A stretch of 64,000 nt of DNA from Filosporella fistucella (taxonomy: Eukaryota > Ascomycota > Leotiomycetes > Helotiales): NCBI GenBank assembly GCA_030077755.1, contig JAQJZZ010000006.1, positions 1-64,000 of the forward strand, in the 5' to 3' direction. The notes beneath the pieces are model-generated. The model was not told where the DNA came from. It saw only the letters and a list, made by a program, of their open reading frames with translations, and made no database searches. Positions 55,336 to 64,000 of this stretch are shown here, one piece after another. Within the stretch, counting starts at the first letter, position 1. Each line of letters begins with the position of its first letter. The translations under genes and the position numbers were made by a program.

Positions 55336-57503
55336 TCAAGGTTCAGACTCTTCCCTTGTCAGACTTCGGCGCCGCTTACCACTAATGGGCGGCATGGGCC
55401 GAGCAGCATCGGACACGATCACGGTTGAATGGCCGGCTCGGACAAGAATATCAAAACAGGTCCGCCAAAAAAATGTGCCACCCTGTATCAAAGATAGACT
55501 CATTCCGTGATTAGCATATTCTCTAGCTTGGTTGGTGACGGCTTCGCGTTCAAGTGGGACTTCTTGAACAGCGGTATTCTGTATGAATCTCACTACTCGT
55601 CGGTCAAGTAAATCAACCTGGTCCATGCTTTCGGAATCTGAAATGACATCTGGGTGTGGTCTCTCAAGAGGTGACTTTGGGCTGGTCGATTCTTCAACGG
55701 AGCGATGCATCTGCGTTGTATGCCGCACAGGATTCACTACAACCGGTCTTCTAGGCCCTAAAAGTCCGAAAAAGGCAATGTGCCGTGCGCGCTTTACATA
55801 AAAAGAGCTGATTTCATCTCCCGTTCTCTGGTACTCTCGTAGAGGAGCATATATCGTGCTAAGGAAGAGATGATTAAGGTCTTGATTATCCATGCGGCTG
55901 TAGCCGCATCGACGATTCAAAGGTTCCCCTGATCCAGCGACGGTAATGAGAGGAACGTTTTGTTCTATAGGTGCTTCTAAGATCTTGTTCAGGTAATCTT
56001 TCAGTGAATTGATGACGGGTTTCGCCTGGCTGGGGTCCAAGACGAAGGTCTCATTTGGTCGGAGAACTTTGAGTGCTTCATGGATGGCATTTCGTACTAA
56101 GTCTGTGGCGGGATCCTGGTCCAATCCTCGCTCAATTATCGGACTTGAGAAGCCGAGTTGGTGAGCCAGAGTAGTGAGTTGCAGTGAGCCGTAGGAGCTG
56201 AGATTCTGCGAAATCCGATAGGAGCAGAACCATAGTTGCTGATATGAAAGCTCAAAAGCATCAAAGTCGCTCAATTGGAGAGTCTCTTCGGAAGACACGG
56301 TTTGGATCCCTATGGCATTGCCGTTTGGCTTGGTAAAGATGGAACGGAACCGCTCGCGAAGCGTCTTTCTTGTTCTGGTTTTACCCTTTTTGGGTGATGG
56401 TGGCAATAGCGTTTTCAACGTCTTTGCTGGTTGTTTCATATACCTGATATCGCTAAGTAATGTCCAAAGACTGGGGATGATTTCTTTGGTAGAGAGCAAA
56501 AGGGCAGTGATTTCGTCCCTCCTGGTGTGGTTTGTTATTTTCGAAAAGAGTTGTCTTGATTTCATACCTTCCTGGATATACTCGTAGTCGCTTTTCGAAA
56601 GGGCAGGAGCCCTTGATTGGATTGATTCGACGGTGTAGGGGTCGATATCAGTATTGTCACCAAGGAATCGTGTCCAAGTAGTCTTTATAAGTAAAATGTA
56701 GCAACTGATCTCCTACGACGCATTAACACTTCTCTTCGAAAGGGATACATGTACTAACCTCATCGCAACCTAGACATATACAATCGTTCAAAGATCCTAC
56801 ATAAAAGGTTCTCCATAAACCGGATATATGCAAAATAGAATCCAGGGCGCTAATAAGCAATGTTCGTCCTAGAATTATATTAAGATACCTTTCCTGGTGC
56901 TCGCTCAGCCTTGCTCGCCAACACTGTTCTCCTGCATTATCTTGATTGTAGTGGCAGAGCCGGATTTCACGAAATATGTCGCCGGATGCATATGGTGCGG
57001 AATATGAGTAACCTTCTCGTAGGGCGCGCTTGGTTTCAGGCTCGAGATCTTGAACGCGTGAGCATTGAATGATATCAAGATGTCAGACCGGAGCACTAAC
57101 CCTCGCCGTAAAGATCGATAGCCCACAGCTTCTGAGATGCATGAAAGATCTCTTTGGCAGCCAAGATCCTGTGCTGTCCGTGGAGGCACTCCAACATCAT
57201 ATCGCGATCAAGATGTACTTCCTGTGGGTTATCTTTTGAGGTAGTTCTGAAAACCTCGGCAGTCTTCCTCAGCTTGTTTAGCCATGTTAGGAGGATTGCG
57301 TTATCGACAATGGCGGGAATCCGGTTGTTTGGACTTTGATTCATGCATCCCTCGCCTTCAAAATCTCGCTTTAATCTTTCAATGACCTTTCGGTCCACGG
57401 GACGAGAGGGTTCTGGGAAGTCCAATTGTGAAATTGACACTAGAACTGTGCCCTTAAACTTCGCGAGCTGATCTCTTGAGATTTTTTCCTCGATAGTTTC
57501 CAT
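55336..57503 (-). CDS. DUF3723 protein, recurrent Starship cargo family
   Basis: DUF3723 genes are repeatedly reported inside Starship elements; the biochemical role is unknown. Exons 57503-57101, 57048-56759 and 56682-55336 join in phase (52- and 76-nt introns, GTTAGT-type donors) and give 679 residues. Family landmarks are RPVDRKVIERLKRDFEGEGC, LECLHGQHRILAAKEIF, LWAIDLYGED with LEPETKRALREGYS after the first join, and SGDIFREIRLCHYN. The long helical C-terminal region ends in a Pro/Arg-rich tail. No stop or frameshift was found. Its start lies about 70 bp from a large minisatellite, which may affect its expression. Confidence 0.85.
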
Positions 57504-57570
57504 AACAAATGGTAGAATTGGTAAAGGTGAGCAGGAGGATGAAGCTGCGGCGGTGCCAAATCGAATGACG

Positions 57571-58134
57571 TGTACAATGAGTAGGTGTACAAACTGGGTA
57601 GGGTGTACAAACTGGGTTGGGTGTACAAACTGAGTAGGGTGTACAAACTAGGTTGGGTGTACAAACTGAGTAGGGTGTACAAACTGAGTAGGGTGTACAA
57701 ACTGAGTAGGGTGTACAAACTGGGTTGGGTGTACAAACTAGGTGGGTGTACAAACTGAGTAGGGTGTACAAACTGAGTAGGGTGTACAAACTGAGTAGGG
57801 TGTACAAACTGAGTAGGGTGTACAAACTGAGTAGGGTGTACAAACTGAGTAGGGTGTACAAACTGAGTAGGGTGTACAAACTGGGTTGGGTGTACAAACT
57901 GAGTAGGGTGTACAAACTAGGTTGGGTGTACAAACTGAGTAGGGTGTACAAACTGAGTAGGGTGTACAAACTGAGTAGGGTGTACAAACTGAGTAGGGTG
58001 TACAAACTGGGTTGGGTGTACAAACTAGGTTGGGTGTACAAACTGAGTAGGGTGTACAAACTGGGTTGGGTGTACAAACTGAGTAGGGTGTACAAACTGG
58101 GTTGGGTGTACAAACTGGGTTGGTGTACAAACTG
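57571..58134. repeat. 18-bp minisatellite, about 31 copies
   Basis: The unit is gtgtacaaactgagtagg. Variant units have gggttgg or aggttgg in place of gagtagg. Variants are interspersed rather than clustered, as expected after unequal exchange. Because 18 is a multiple of three and no unit contains a stop in several frames, long false ORFs appear on both strands. A one-base-short unit near 57742 shifts the frame. The array fills the space between the divergently read DUF3723 gene and pseudokinase gene. Confidence 0.95.
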
Positions 58135-58213
58135 AGGGTATAAAAACTGAGTAGATCATCCCAGATGGTCTATGAACCTAATTTCGATCATCTCGCTTTA
58201 AGCCCCAAATATC

Positions 58214-59275
58214 ATGTCGTACCTTCTTTACTTTCCCACAATTTGCTACATGAACTTTCAACAATTGGCTATGGCAACAATATCTCGACCAAAAACCGAG
58301 TTCCCTAGCCCAGATGAATCTACAAACCTCGTGCTTCGTAAAAAGAAATTTGATGATAGTCGTCTCACCAAGTTTCCGGGAGGTCTAGGGATGCAGAAAC
58401 TCGAATTACCAAGCGCGACGCACCTAGAGAGAGAGCAAGCCCTTGCAATCCAGGTACCTCTGAAGATCAATCCGCCTGATTCGGTATCTACCAGACCACC
58501 ACCAGCAGAAAAGGTTAAGAGCACACAACAGTCCCCCAAACTAGAGAGTCCATGGGATGCGTACACCATTCTCCGTCCTCTCCAGCGGGGTGGTGAAGTC
58601 ACGGCAGCATGTACACAAGCAGCCCCAGTCAAGATGGTAGCTATAAGGAAGCTCTCATCCGAACATCTCAAAGACTTCAGAGATTGTCGCCATAAAACCT
58701 TACTTGAAACCTTTGACATATACCGATATAAAGGCCAGTTCTTTGTAGTCACCGATTACACCGCTACAACTCTCCAGCACATCCTCGCTATCCCTCTTCC
58801 ACTTCAGGAGTTCCATGTGTCAGCAACTTGTCGGCAGGCAAGCCCTCCTTTCTGCTTAAGAAGCGCCTGTAGGAATAACAAACTTATAGGTCTACGAAGG
58901 AATGCAGTACTTATCTAGATTTGGTATCTCCCTCAAAGGACTCAATAGTTCGAAAGTTCTATTTTTGTCAGATGGACATGTGAAGCTAGGTAGGTGATTT
59001 AATATAGCTCTGCTTCATACCACTAAGATGAAAACCAAGCATACTTTGATGATTGTCAATCTACAGAGTCCGCTTCAGCTCATTCCCTTGCGATTGTTGC
59101 GATAGAAATGATGCAGAACGGAATCTCTCCTGCACTCGATGAAAAATTAGTCTTACAGCAGACTAATAAATGGTCACCAGAAGCTTCTAATTTTATCGAA
59201 GTCGCATCCTGGGCTACACTAAAAGAGATCCAAGATGTTAGAAACCACGCAATACTGATAACCCCATTTTGCTAA
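58214..59275 (+). CDS. Pseudokinase-like protein with a GC-AG intron
   Basis: Exons 58214-58837, 58890-58989 and 59067-59275 give 310 residues. The first intron starts GCAAGC and ends TATAG, a GC-AG intron. The N-terminal 120 residues are polar and proline-rich. A kinase-like fold follows: WDAYTILRPLQRGGEV for the glycine loop (glycines mostly lost), VAIRKL at the lysine position, CRHKTLLETFDIYRYKGQFF for the alphaC-beta5 region, and YEGMQYLSRFGISLKGLNSS where HRD should be. No DFG is present. SLAIVAIEMMQNGISP fits the C lobe. It is therefore probably catalytically dead, perhaps a scaffold. A related pseudokinase lies at 63019. Confidence 0.6.
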
Positions 59276-59654
59276 TAGACCTTAGCACAGATTTTTGACG
59301 TATGTATCGCCGACAGTCATGATTCCATTTGTAGAATATGCTCATTGGGAGACACTTGAAGACCACTACTTGCAAAGCGACTCTTCTATTGTGGCAGTGA
59401 CATAAGTTCAGGGCCGTTGTACTGCCTATTGGGGAAGTGGATAAAATCATGAAGCGACGAATTCCCAGGCTTAGTGGGTCGTCCCTACTGCTAGGATCGT
59501 CGGGTGGTTATTCAGATCATCTCTGTAGCCCGTAGCCCCACAAAATGTGAGGAGATCAACGAGAGACTAAATAACCCACAATTGCCTTAAATTAATACAT
59601 AAAGACTTTAGGAGTACGATCTTGAGTTATTAGTACTTGACTAAACAGATTGCA
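59276..59654. other. Intergenic, no gene seen
   Basis: About 380 bp without recognised features; probably the promoter of the following MADS-like gene. Confidence 0.35.
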
Positions 59655-60005
59655 ATGGCCGCGATAAAGAACAAGCAAGCTTTGAAAAACAAGAGGGAGA
59701 GGGACGCGATTAGCAAAAAAGTGAAAACCTTAATGAGGAGAGCCAATAAATTAGGAGATCTCCCCGGCATTGATATAGCTTTGATAATTTACAACCGTGG
59801 TCGATACATTACCCTTAATTCCACAGGACGGGAGTCATTCCCGCCTCCTATGGCTGAAATTGTAAGTGTGGTCCAAATGGCCGAATACTCGACCTAATCC
59901 GTTATTTAGATGATGTCTTATCCCCTTCCGAAGATTTTCTCACCAGGCGACTTTAAGGACAAAAGCCAAACCGTAGATCGGGAGAATGTTCTAGGTGGAA
60001 AATAA
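59655..60005 (+). CDS. MADS-like miniprotein, two exons
   Basis: Exons 59655-59861 and 59910-60005 join in phase through a 48-nt GTAAGT...TTTAG intron and give 100 residues. The N-terminal part, KRERDAISKKVKTLMRRANK, corresponds to the MADS recognition helix. IDIALIIYNRGRYITLNS is the following strand pair. Then FPPPMAEI and, after the intron, SYPLPKIFSPGDF form the tail seen in small fungal MADS-like proteins. DNA binding is likely by family; partners are unknown. It has no K-box or activation region. Confidence 0.6.
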
Positions 60006-61017
60006 GAGTAATTTAGGCAAATAGTTTGTTTGGAGGCGCGATGGATCAGGTCTCTCGATCAGCCTCCACTGGAGAGGTGAAAATATATGGGTTATTGATG
60101 CTCTTGGTGATATCATCTAGGCTTCCGAGAGCGTAGCTCGAAGTACAAGTTGCTGCAAACTTGCTACGACCAAACCCAAATGAGAGTGTGCGATGTATAT
60201 CACAGAAGCTGAAGGAATGCTTCTTATAAAATCATATGGCTCTCTTGATGTGTTTTTTCTGTTCAGCTTCCATCATCGTCGTGGCATGCTGAGAACTTTC
60301 CATCATCATAGTTGAGCCATGTGCTTAGAGTAGAAGTTCTGGCTGCAAACCACAAGATGCGCCCTTTTCGCTGAGCTAAATTGTTGGTGTGATAATGTTC
60401 AAAGAAAGAGAATGGGCAATTATTTCAGGTGACAGATCAATAGCTAGAGAGCTTCCTCCCCAATCTTAGTTGCGGAGATCGTCACAGGTGTTGAGATGAC
60501 TTTATGCGCCTTTCCCAAACCTGTTAATTCCCAATATTTATTCGCCATTTGGGCTTTCTCCCCTAGAAGAACAAAACAAAAGCAACGCATTGCTGTTTCC
60601 AACCTCATAGGGATATTACAATATTCAGATTTGAAGTTTTTTTTAATCTAATGAATGATCGGAAATCATCTTGTTCGGCTTTCAAAGTGGAGCGAAGTGA
60701 TCCGTGCCTCCGCTCTGGATCATCTCGTCTCGCCACCCCTCACAAGAGATGGCCCTAAACAGGATGGATCATTTTTCCAAATCTTCTATATATATGAATC
60801 AATTTTGAGTATTCTTTTGAGGAGCGTGGTGATTACGCTGCTGTCAGCAAGAACGTTTCATACCATCGTAAAGATGTACTCTAAAGTGGTCGTGTAAGCT
60901 GAACTTCACTACGCTTTTCTGGAGAATTTCTGACCTCCCTATCGAACAGGTGTTACGCTCTCCGTGTTAACTCATGGGCTCCAAGCAGTTGCACTCCTCG
61001 GAAGCCCCGCCCGCGTC
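60006..61017. other. Intergenic 1 kb, no gene supported
   Basis: An 80-codon ORF at 60655-60897 could be a 5' exon of the gene at 61018: a GTAAGC...AACAG intron-like stretch lies between them (about 60895-60949). The phase did not resolve. Confidence 0.3.
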
Positions 61018-61461
61018 ATGGAGCGCTCAATGAACTCCTCCTGTGGCCAAATGTATATCTTCGGGTATCCAGCTCCCAATTGCGACTCAACAGAATCAGT
61101 CTTTACACCAATTGAGTCTACACATGGAGTTGTCACGCCTTTGCTATGGGGTGTTCCAGATATTAAAAGTATTAGATATATAGACACACCCACACGTTCA
61201 TTTTGTTATAATGTTACACGTCCACAGTATCCTACTCAGTATATGTTCTATAACCAGGAAGATCAGATCGCAGGGGTGGCATATATAGCTCTCGGCCAAA
61301 CCGACAAAAGATGTTATGACTTCGCCAATACTTCAATTACACGTTATAATGGAGTGGATATGCTTGTGCCATTTCAGGTGGTGATACAAGAATCGATTCG
61401 TAGGAATTTTCGAAAGGAGAAAATACTGATGCTTGGGGGTTTGAATGCGTGGGTTTTCTGA
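61018..61461 (+). CDS. Hypothetical protein, possibly partial at 5' end
   Basis: From the first in-frame ATG the ORF encodes 147 residues; the open frame extends upstream to 60964 and includes a hydrophobic VLTHGLQAVALLGSPA. The protein contains SSCGQMYIFGYPAPNCDS, FCYNVTRPQYPTQYMFYNQE and KRCYDFANTS. It has four to five cysteines and N-glycosylation-like sites, which would suit an extracellular protein. No family is recognised. Confidence 0.4.
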   Translation: MERSMNSSCGQMYIFGYPAPNCDSTESVFTPIESTHGVVTPLLWGVPDIKSIRYIDTPTRSFCYNVTRPQYPTQYMFYNQEDQIAGVAYIALGQTDKRCYDFANTSITRYNGVDMLVPFQVVIQESIRRNFRKEKILMLGGLNAWVF

Positions 61462-61695
61462 TAGTAATAACTATATCTTGCTGCTGTTTCCAACCTCAAA
61501 TATTACAAATTGCATCCGGAAATATGAGTTCGCTACCTTTCAAGTAGTCTGGACTTATCTCGGGCCTAAAATGTCACTTGATAACAAGAATTCGATTCCT
61601 GAATAGAGTCTGTTAATAAGCGGACGGAAAATCTTGCAGAATCTAAATTTGATGCAAAGACTGACGTTCAGATCAAAATATTAAATTCACCGCGT

Positions 61696-62640
61696 CTAAT
61701 CTTCCTCCTCTTCCTCCTCCGCTGCATCCTCCGCTGCATCTACTTCTTCAATAGTAATCTCTTCATCCTCTTCTTCATCCTCCTCTTCATCATCCTCTTC
61801 TTCATCCTCTTCTTCATCATCCTCTTCTTCATCATCCTCTCCATAAACCTCTTCAATAAGAATCCCTTCATCTTCTTCATCTTCTTCATCTTCTTCATCT
61901 TCTTCATCTTCTTCATCTTCTTCATCTTCTTCATCTTCTTCATCTTCTTCATCTTCTTCATCTTCTTCATCTTCTTCATCTTCTTCATCTTCTTCATCTT
62001 CTTCATCTTCTTCATCTTCTTCATCTTCTCCATCAATGTCAATATCTTGAACTCCATCTTCATCAGATACGTCGCTATCTTCTACCACCCATGACAAGCA
62101 CTCGTCATCGCCTGTATCTTTGCTGTCTGCGTCCGTGAAGCCTTCAAAATCTAGCTTCTCGTGTGCCACCCACAGGTCCATCGTGGAAAGGTTGGGCTCA
62201 TCTACGTTAGTCCGTACAAGCTGGAGACCTAGGCTAGTTAGATTATACTTGGGGGATATCGCAGAAAGCTTGCATTCGGTGCCAATTTCTGCGTGAAACG
62301 GCAGTAACATAAGATTGATCAAGCAATCCCGGTTGAAGTCGGCACAGTTGTGTGAGAGATGCCCTCTTCTCTCCCATCCTCGCTTCTCGTCACAGAGATT
62401 ATTCCACTCGAAGATGACATCACCATCTATAGCCGTAAATTCAAGGCATCCTTGATCAAGCTGAGATTGCAGTAGGGTATTGATGCTATGCCAGGAATAA
62501 TTCCGTCCTTCCATAATATTTCGCAGTTCGGAGAAAAGTTGATCATCGGATAATGCTTCTATTCGTAACACGATCTGCTCCAACCAAGCATCGGCGTCAT
62601 TATGACTTAGCTCGTTTCGGGATAGAGTATTCCAAGACAT
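61696..62640 (-). CDS. Protein with extended acidic repeat tail
   Basis: A 314-residue single-exon ORF. The first 190 residues are an ordinary mixed sequence (MSWNTLSRNELSHNDADAWL, later SWHSINTLLQSQLDQGCLEF) with no domain I recognise. The rest is Asp/Glu only for long stretches, mostly repeated DEE, ending in a second acidic block separated by ILIEEVYGE. Such tails bind histones or other basic partners in chaperones, but nothing else supports that role here. The tail is encoded by a nine-base repeat and its length is probably variable. Confidence 0.5.
   Translation of the reverse strand: MSWNTLSRNELSHNDADAWLEQIVLRIEALSDDQLFSELRNIMEGRNYSWHSINTLLQSQLDQGCLEFTAIDGDVIFEWNNLCDEKRGWERRGHLSHNCADFNRDCLINLMLLPFHAEIGTECKLSAISPKYNLTSLGLQLVRTNVDEPNLSTMDLWVAHEKLDFEGFTDADSKDTGDDECLSWVVEDSDVSDEDGVQDIDIDGEDEEDEEDEEDEEDEEDEEDEEDEEDEEDEEDEEDEEDEEDEEDEEDEEDEEDEGILIEEVYGEDDEEEDDEEEDEEEDDEEEDEEEDEEITIEEVDAAEDAAEEEEEED
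61869..62027. repeat. (ATCTTCTTC)n repeat encoding poly-(D-E-E)
   Basis: About 17-18 tandem copies of a nine-base unit, written atcttcttc on the plus strand, encode D-E-E on the minus strand. The units are nearly identical, so recent slippage is likely. Another frame reads K-K-M and is a shadow. Confidence 0.9.
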
Positions 62641-63018
62641 TTTTTCGAAGATAGCTCTATGATCAATGGATGGAAACGGTTGGTTTATAAGTAAAAACCC
62701 ACAAGGGTAGTATCAAATTCTCCACTCACACTAATAACCGAGGGGATCATCCAATTCTAAAAAGTAGAGATACTAAAGATCATCTATCTACATCTTCTCA
62801 TTATTTATGGAATAGTGTTACGCCACTGGGGTATTTTAAAGGAATTTTCAATCCGTATTTAGATACTCGATAAGCTTTCCTCAATTCCAGAAGACCCTAT
62901 GCGTGACCTTTCGAAAGTAAATCGAATCCGCGGGATTAATCTTTTAGGAGATGCGGCGATATGTAGGAATGAATGCTAAGCATGTCAGCGTTATGTTAAT
63001 ATTTACAGCCGACTACTC
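62641..63018. other. Intergenic, no gene seen
   Basis: About 380 bp between two minus-strand genes. Nothing recognisable was seen. Confidence 0.4.
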
Positions 63019-63873
63019 TCACACCTTCATTAGGGTCTCCAAGGATTCTGACAGCGTGCAAGAGAGAAAGCTAAGAGCTTCTTCAGATAACTTTGCGTCA
63101 CTAGATATAAGATGATAACGAGGGAGCATCATTTCCTCGATGATTTCAGCTAGTATGGGGAAGTCTAGGATTGCGTGCGACAGTTTTGAGGTGTCTTGCA
63201 AGTTCTCGTAGCGAAGCTCGTGAAAATCTAGAACTAAAGAACATATGTTAGGCAATTACATCACGGGTCATAACCTTACTGAGTTTAATCTCTCCGTTTA
63301 GAGATAGTCTTATATTCGCTACTGAGATTTCTCTACAAGAGAGTTTTAACGAAGAGAGATGAACTATTCCCTTAAGTACCTACTATTGTAAGCTAATTAG
63401 AAATCAAAAATGTTGACTCGTACCTCCACAATGATTGTGGCCATCTCCCACTCCTCTGTATAGTATTTCTGGACCTCTAGTTGAGGGAAAGATACAGGAA
63501 GATGCTCTGCAACTGTGAAGATGTTGTTGCCGTCACAGTAGATTGCATAGACTGCAGCAATATTAGGATGTTGGATAGTCGAAAGGATACGAGTTTGTTC
63601 CATCGCGTCGGAAGTCCGACTTTGCCGGATTCTAACAAGCCCATAGTATGAGGATTTGCGTGTTGCAATCATGTCTTGCCCGAGACGGTCGATATATTCA
63701 TAGTCGCTCCACGGATCTCCGACTACGATAATAAGCATTTTACTGATCTTCCCAGTAAGTGTTGACGCCTTCCTGTCAGATTTGCAGAAAGATTGAGTCG
63801 TTTCACCGTAATGATCCAGAGGAGAAACCAAATTCAACCTCTCTAGGAGACGTGCTATTGTCGATTGGTTCAT
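63019..63873 (-). CDS. Pseudokinase-like protein, three exons
   Basis: Exons 63873-63424, 63379-63280 and 63233-63019 join in phase (44- and 46-nt introns) and give 254 residues. After a short N-terminal region the kinase-like fold runs DPWSDYEYIDRLGQDMIATR (degenerate glycine loop), QTRILSTIQHPNIAAVYAIY (alphaC to beta4), NNIFTVAEHL (hinge), VLKGIVHLSSLKLSCREISV with CRE in place of HRD, ANIRLSLNGEIKLILDF with the Asn kept and DFG lost, and a short C lobe. The catalytic Asp is replaced, so phosphotransfer is unlikely. It is shorter than an active kinase. A related copy lies at 58214. Confidence 0.6.
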
Positions 63874-64000
63874 GTTAGTCAGATTGAGTCGGATCTTGCA
63901 AGTGAATGAATCTGGGCACCATTTTTACACATTATCTTCATATTGATAAGGTGATCACTGCCGTGGTGGAAGATCATCCACGCTCATTTTGAAGACCATC

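Noticed and set aside
57440..58135. Long ORFs across the minisatellite on both strands
   Set aside because: They arise because the 18-bp unit is a multiple of three without stops. Composition is purely repetitive.
61740..62063. Poly-Lys-Met ORF in the acidic repeat
   Set aside because: A frame shadow of the DEE repeat in the 314-residue ORF.

Overview
The window is nuclear DNA of a filamentous ascomycete (Pezizomycotina; a helotialean or other leotiomycete is a guess). The grounds are 43-83 nt GT-AG introns with CTAAC/CTGAC branch sites, a CFEM/PTH11-type receptor, a NACHT-ankyrin NLR, 2EXR/F-box and BTB families, DUF7587, DUF3723, and a DUF3435 tyrosine recombinase, the 'captain' of giant Starship transposons. 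No prokaryotic features, rRNA, CRISPR array or convincing tRNA were seen. All calls come from reading translations and splice frames by eye; no database was searched.

Left edge (0-9.6 kb): an apparently intact five-exon captain starts at 512 and is transcribed into the window. A TTAC-N7-A motif, like published Starship target sites, lies 0.5 kb upstream. Next come a protein fragment, an intact NACHT-ankyrin NLR (minus strand) and a 2EXR-type gene. This is the usual layout of a Starship 5' end, so much of the window may be cargo. The 3' end is not visible.

9.6-17.4 kb is gene-poor. It holds a probable solo LTR, a small gene with two viroplasmin (RNase H1 hybrid-binding) domains, a decayed BTB gene, a 437-bp inverted-repeat MITE and a conserved short fungal gene.

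17.7-30.7 kb is the most interesting part: a nucleotide-metabolism island. It contains (i) a P-loop kinase-HAD phosphatase-uracil PRTase fusion, (ii) an RNase III-like protein that seems to lack catalytic residues, (iii) a GTP cyclohydrolase I, and (iv) a 1154-residue fusion of methyltransferase-like, FAD-linked oxidase, P-loop kinase and adenine-type PRTase domains. GTP cyclohydrolase + PRTase + HAD phosphatase resembles the enzyme set of pyrrolopyrimidine nucleoside pathways such as toyocamycin. A nucleobase-analogue pathway or a nucleotide-based defence are both inferences.

32-54 kb is accessory DNA with many small or broken genes: a BTB protein, a J-domain coiled-coil protein, MADS-like and zinc-binding miniproteins, and a DUF7587 gene with two in-frame stops. 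It also holds a frameshifted BTB gene, a multi-exon unknown gene with a W-P-F-GR repeat, a 7-TM protein, a frameshifted F-box-like gene and a CFEM/PTH11 receptor.

54.8-64 kb carries an intact DUF3723 gene (a recurrent Starship cargo family), an 18-bp minisatellite of about 31 copies in its upstream region, two pseudokinase genes, a second MADS-like gene and an acidic repeat protein.
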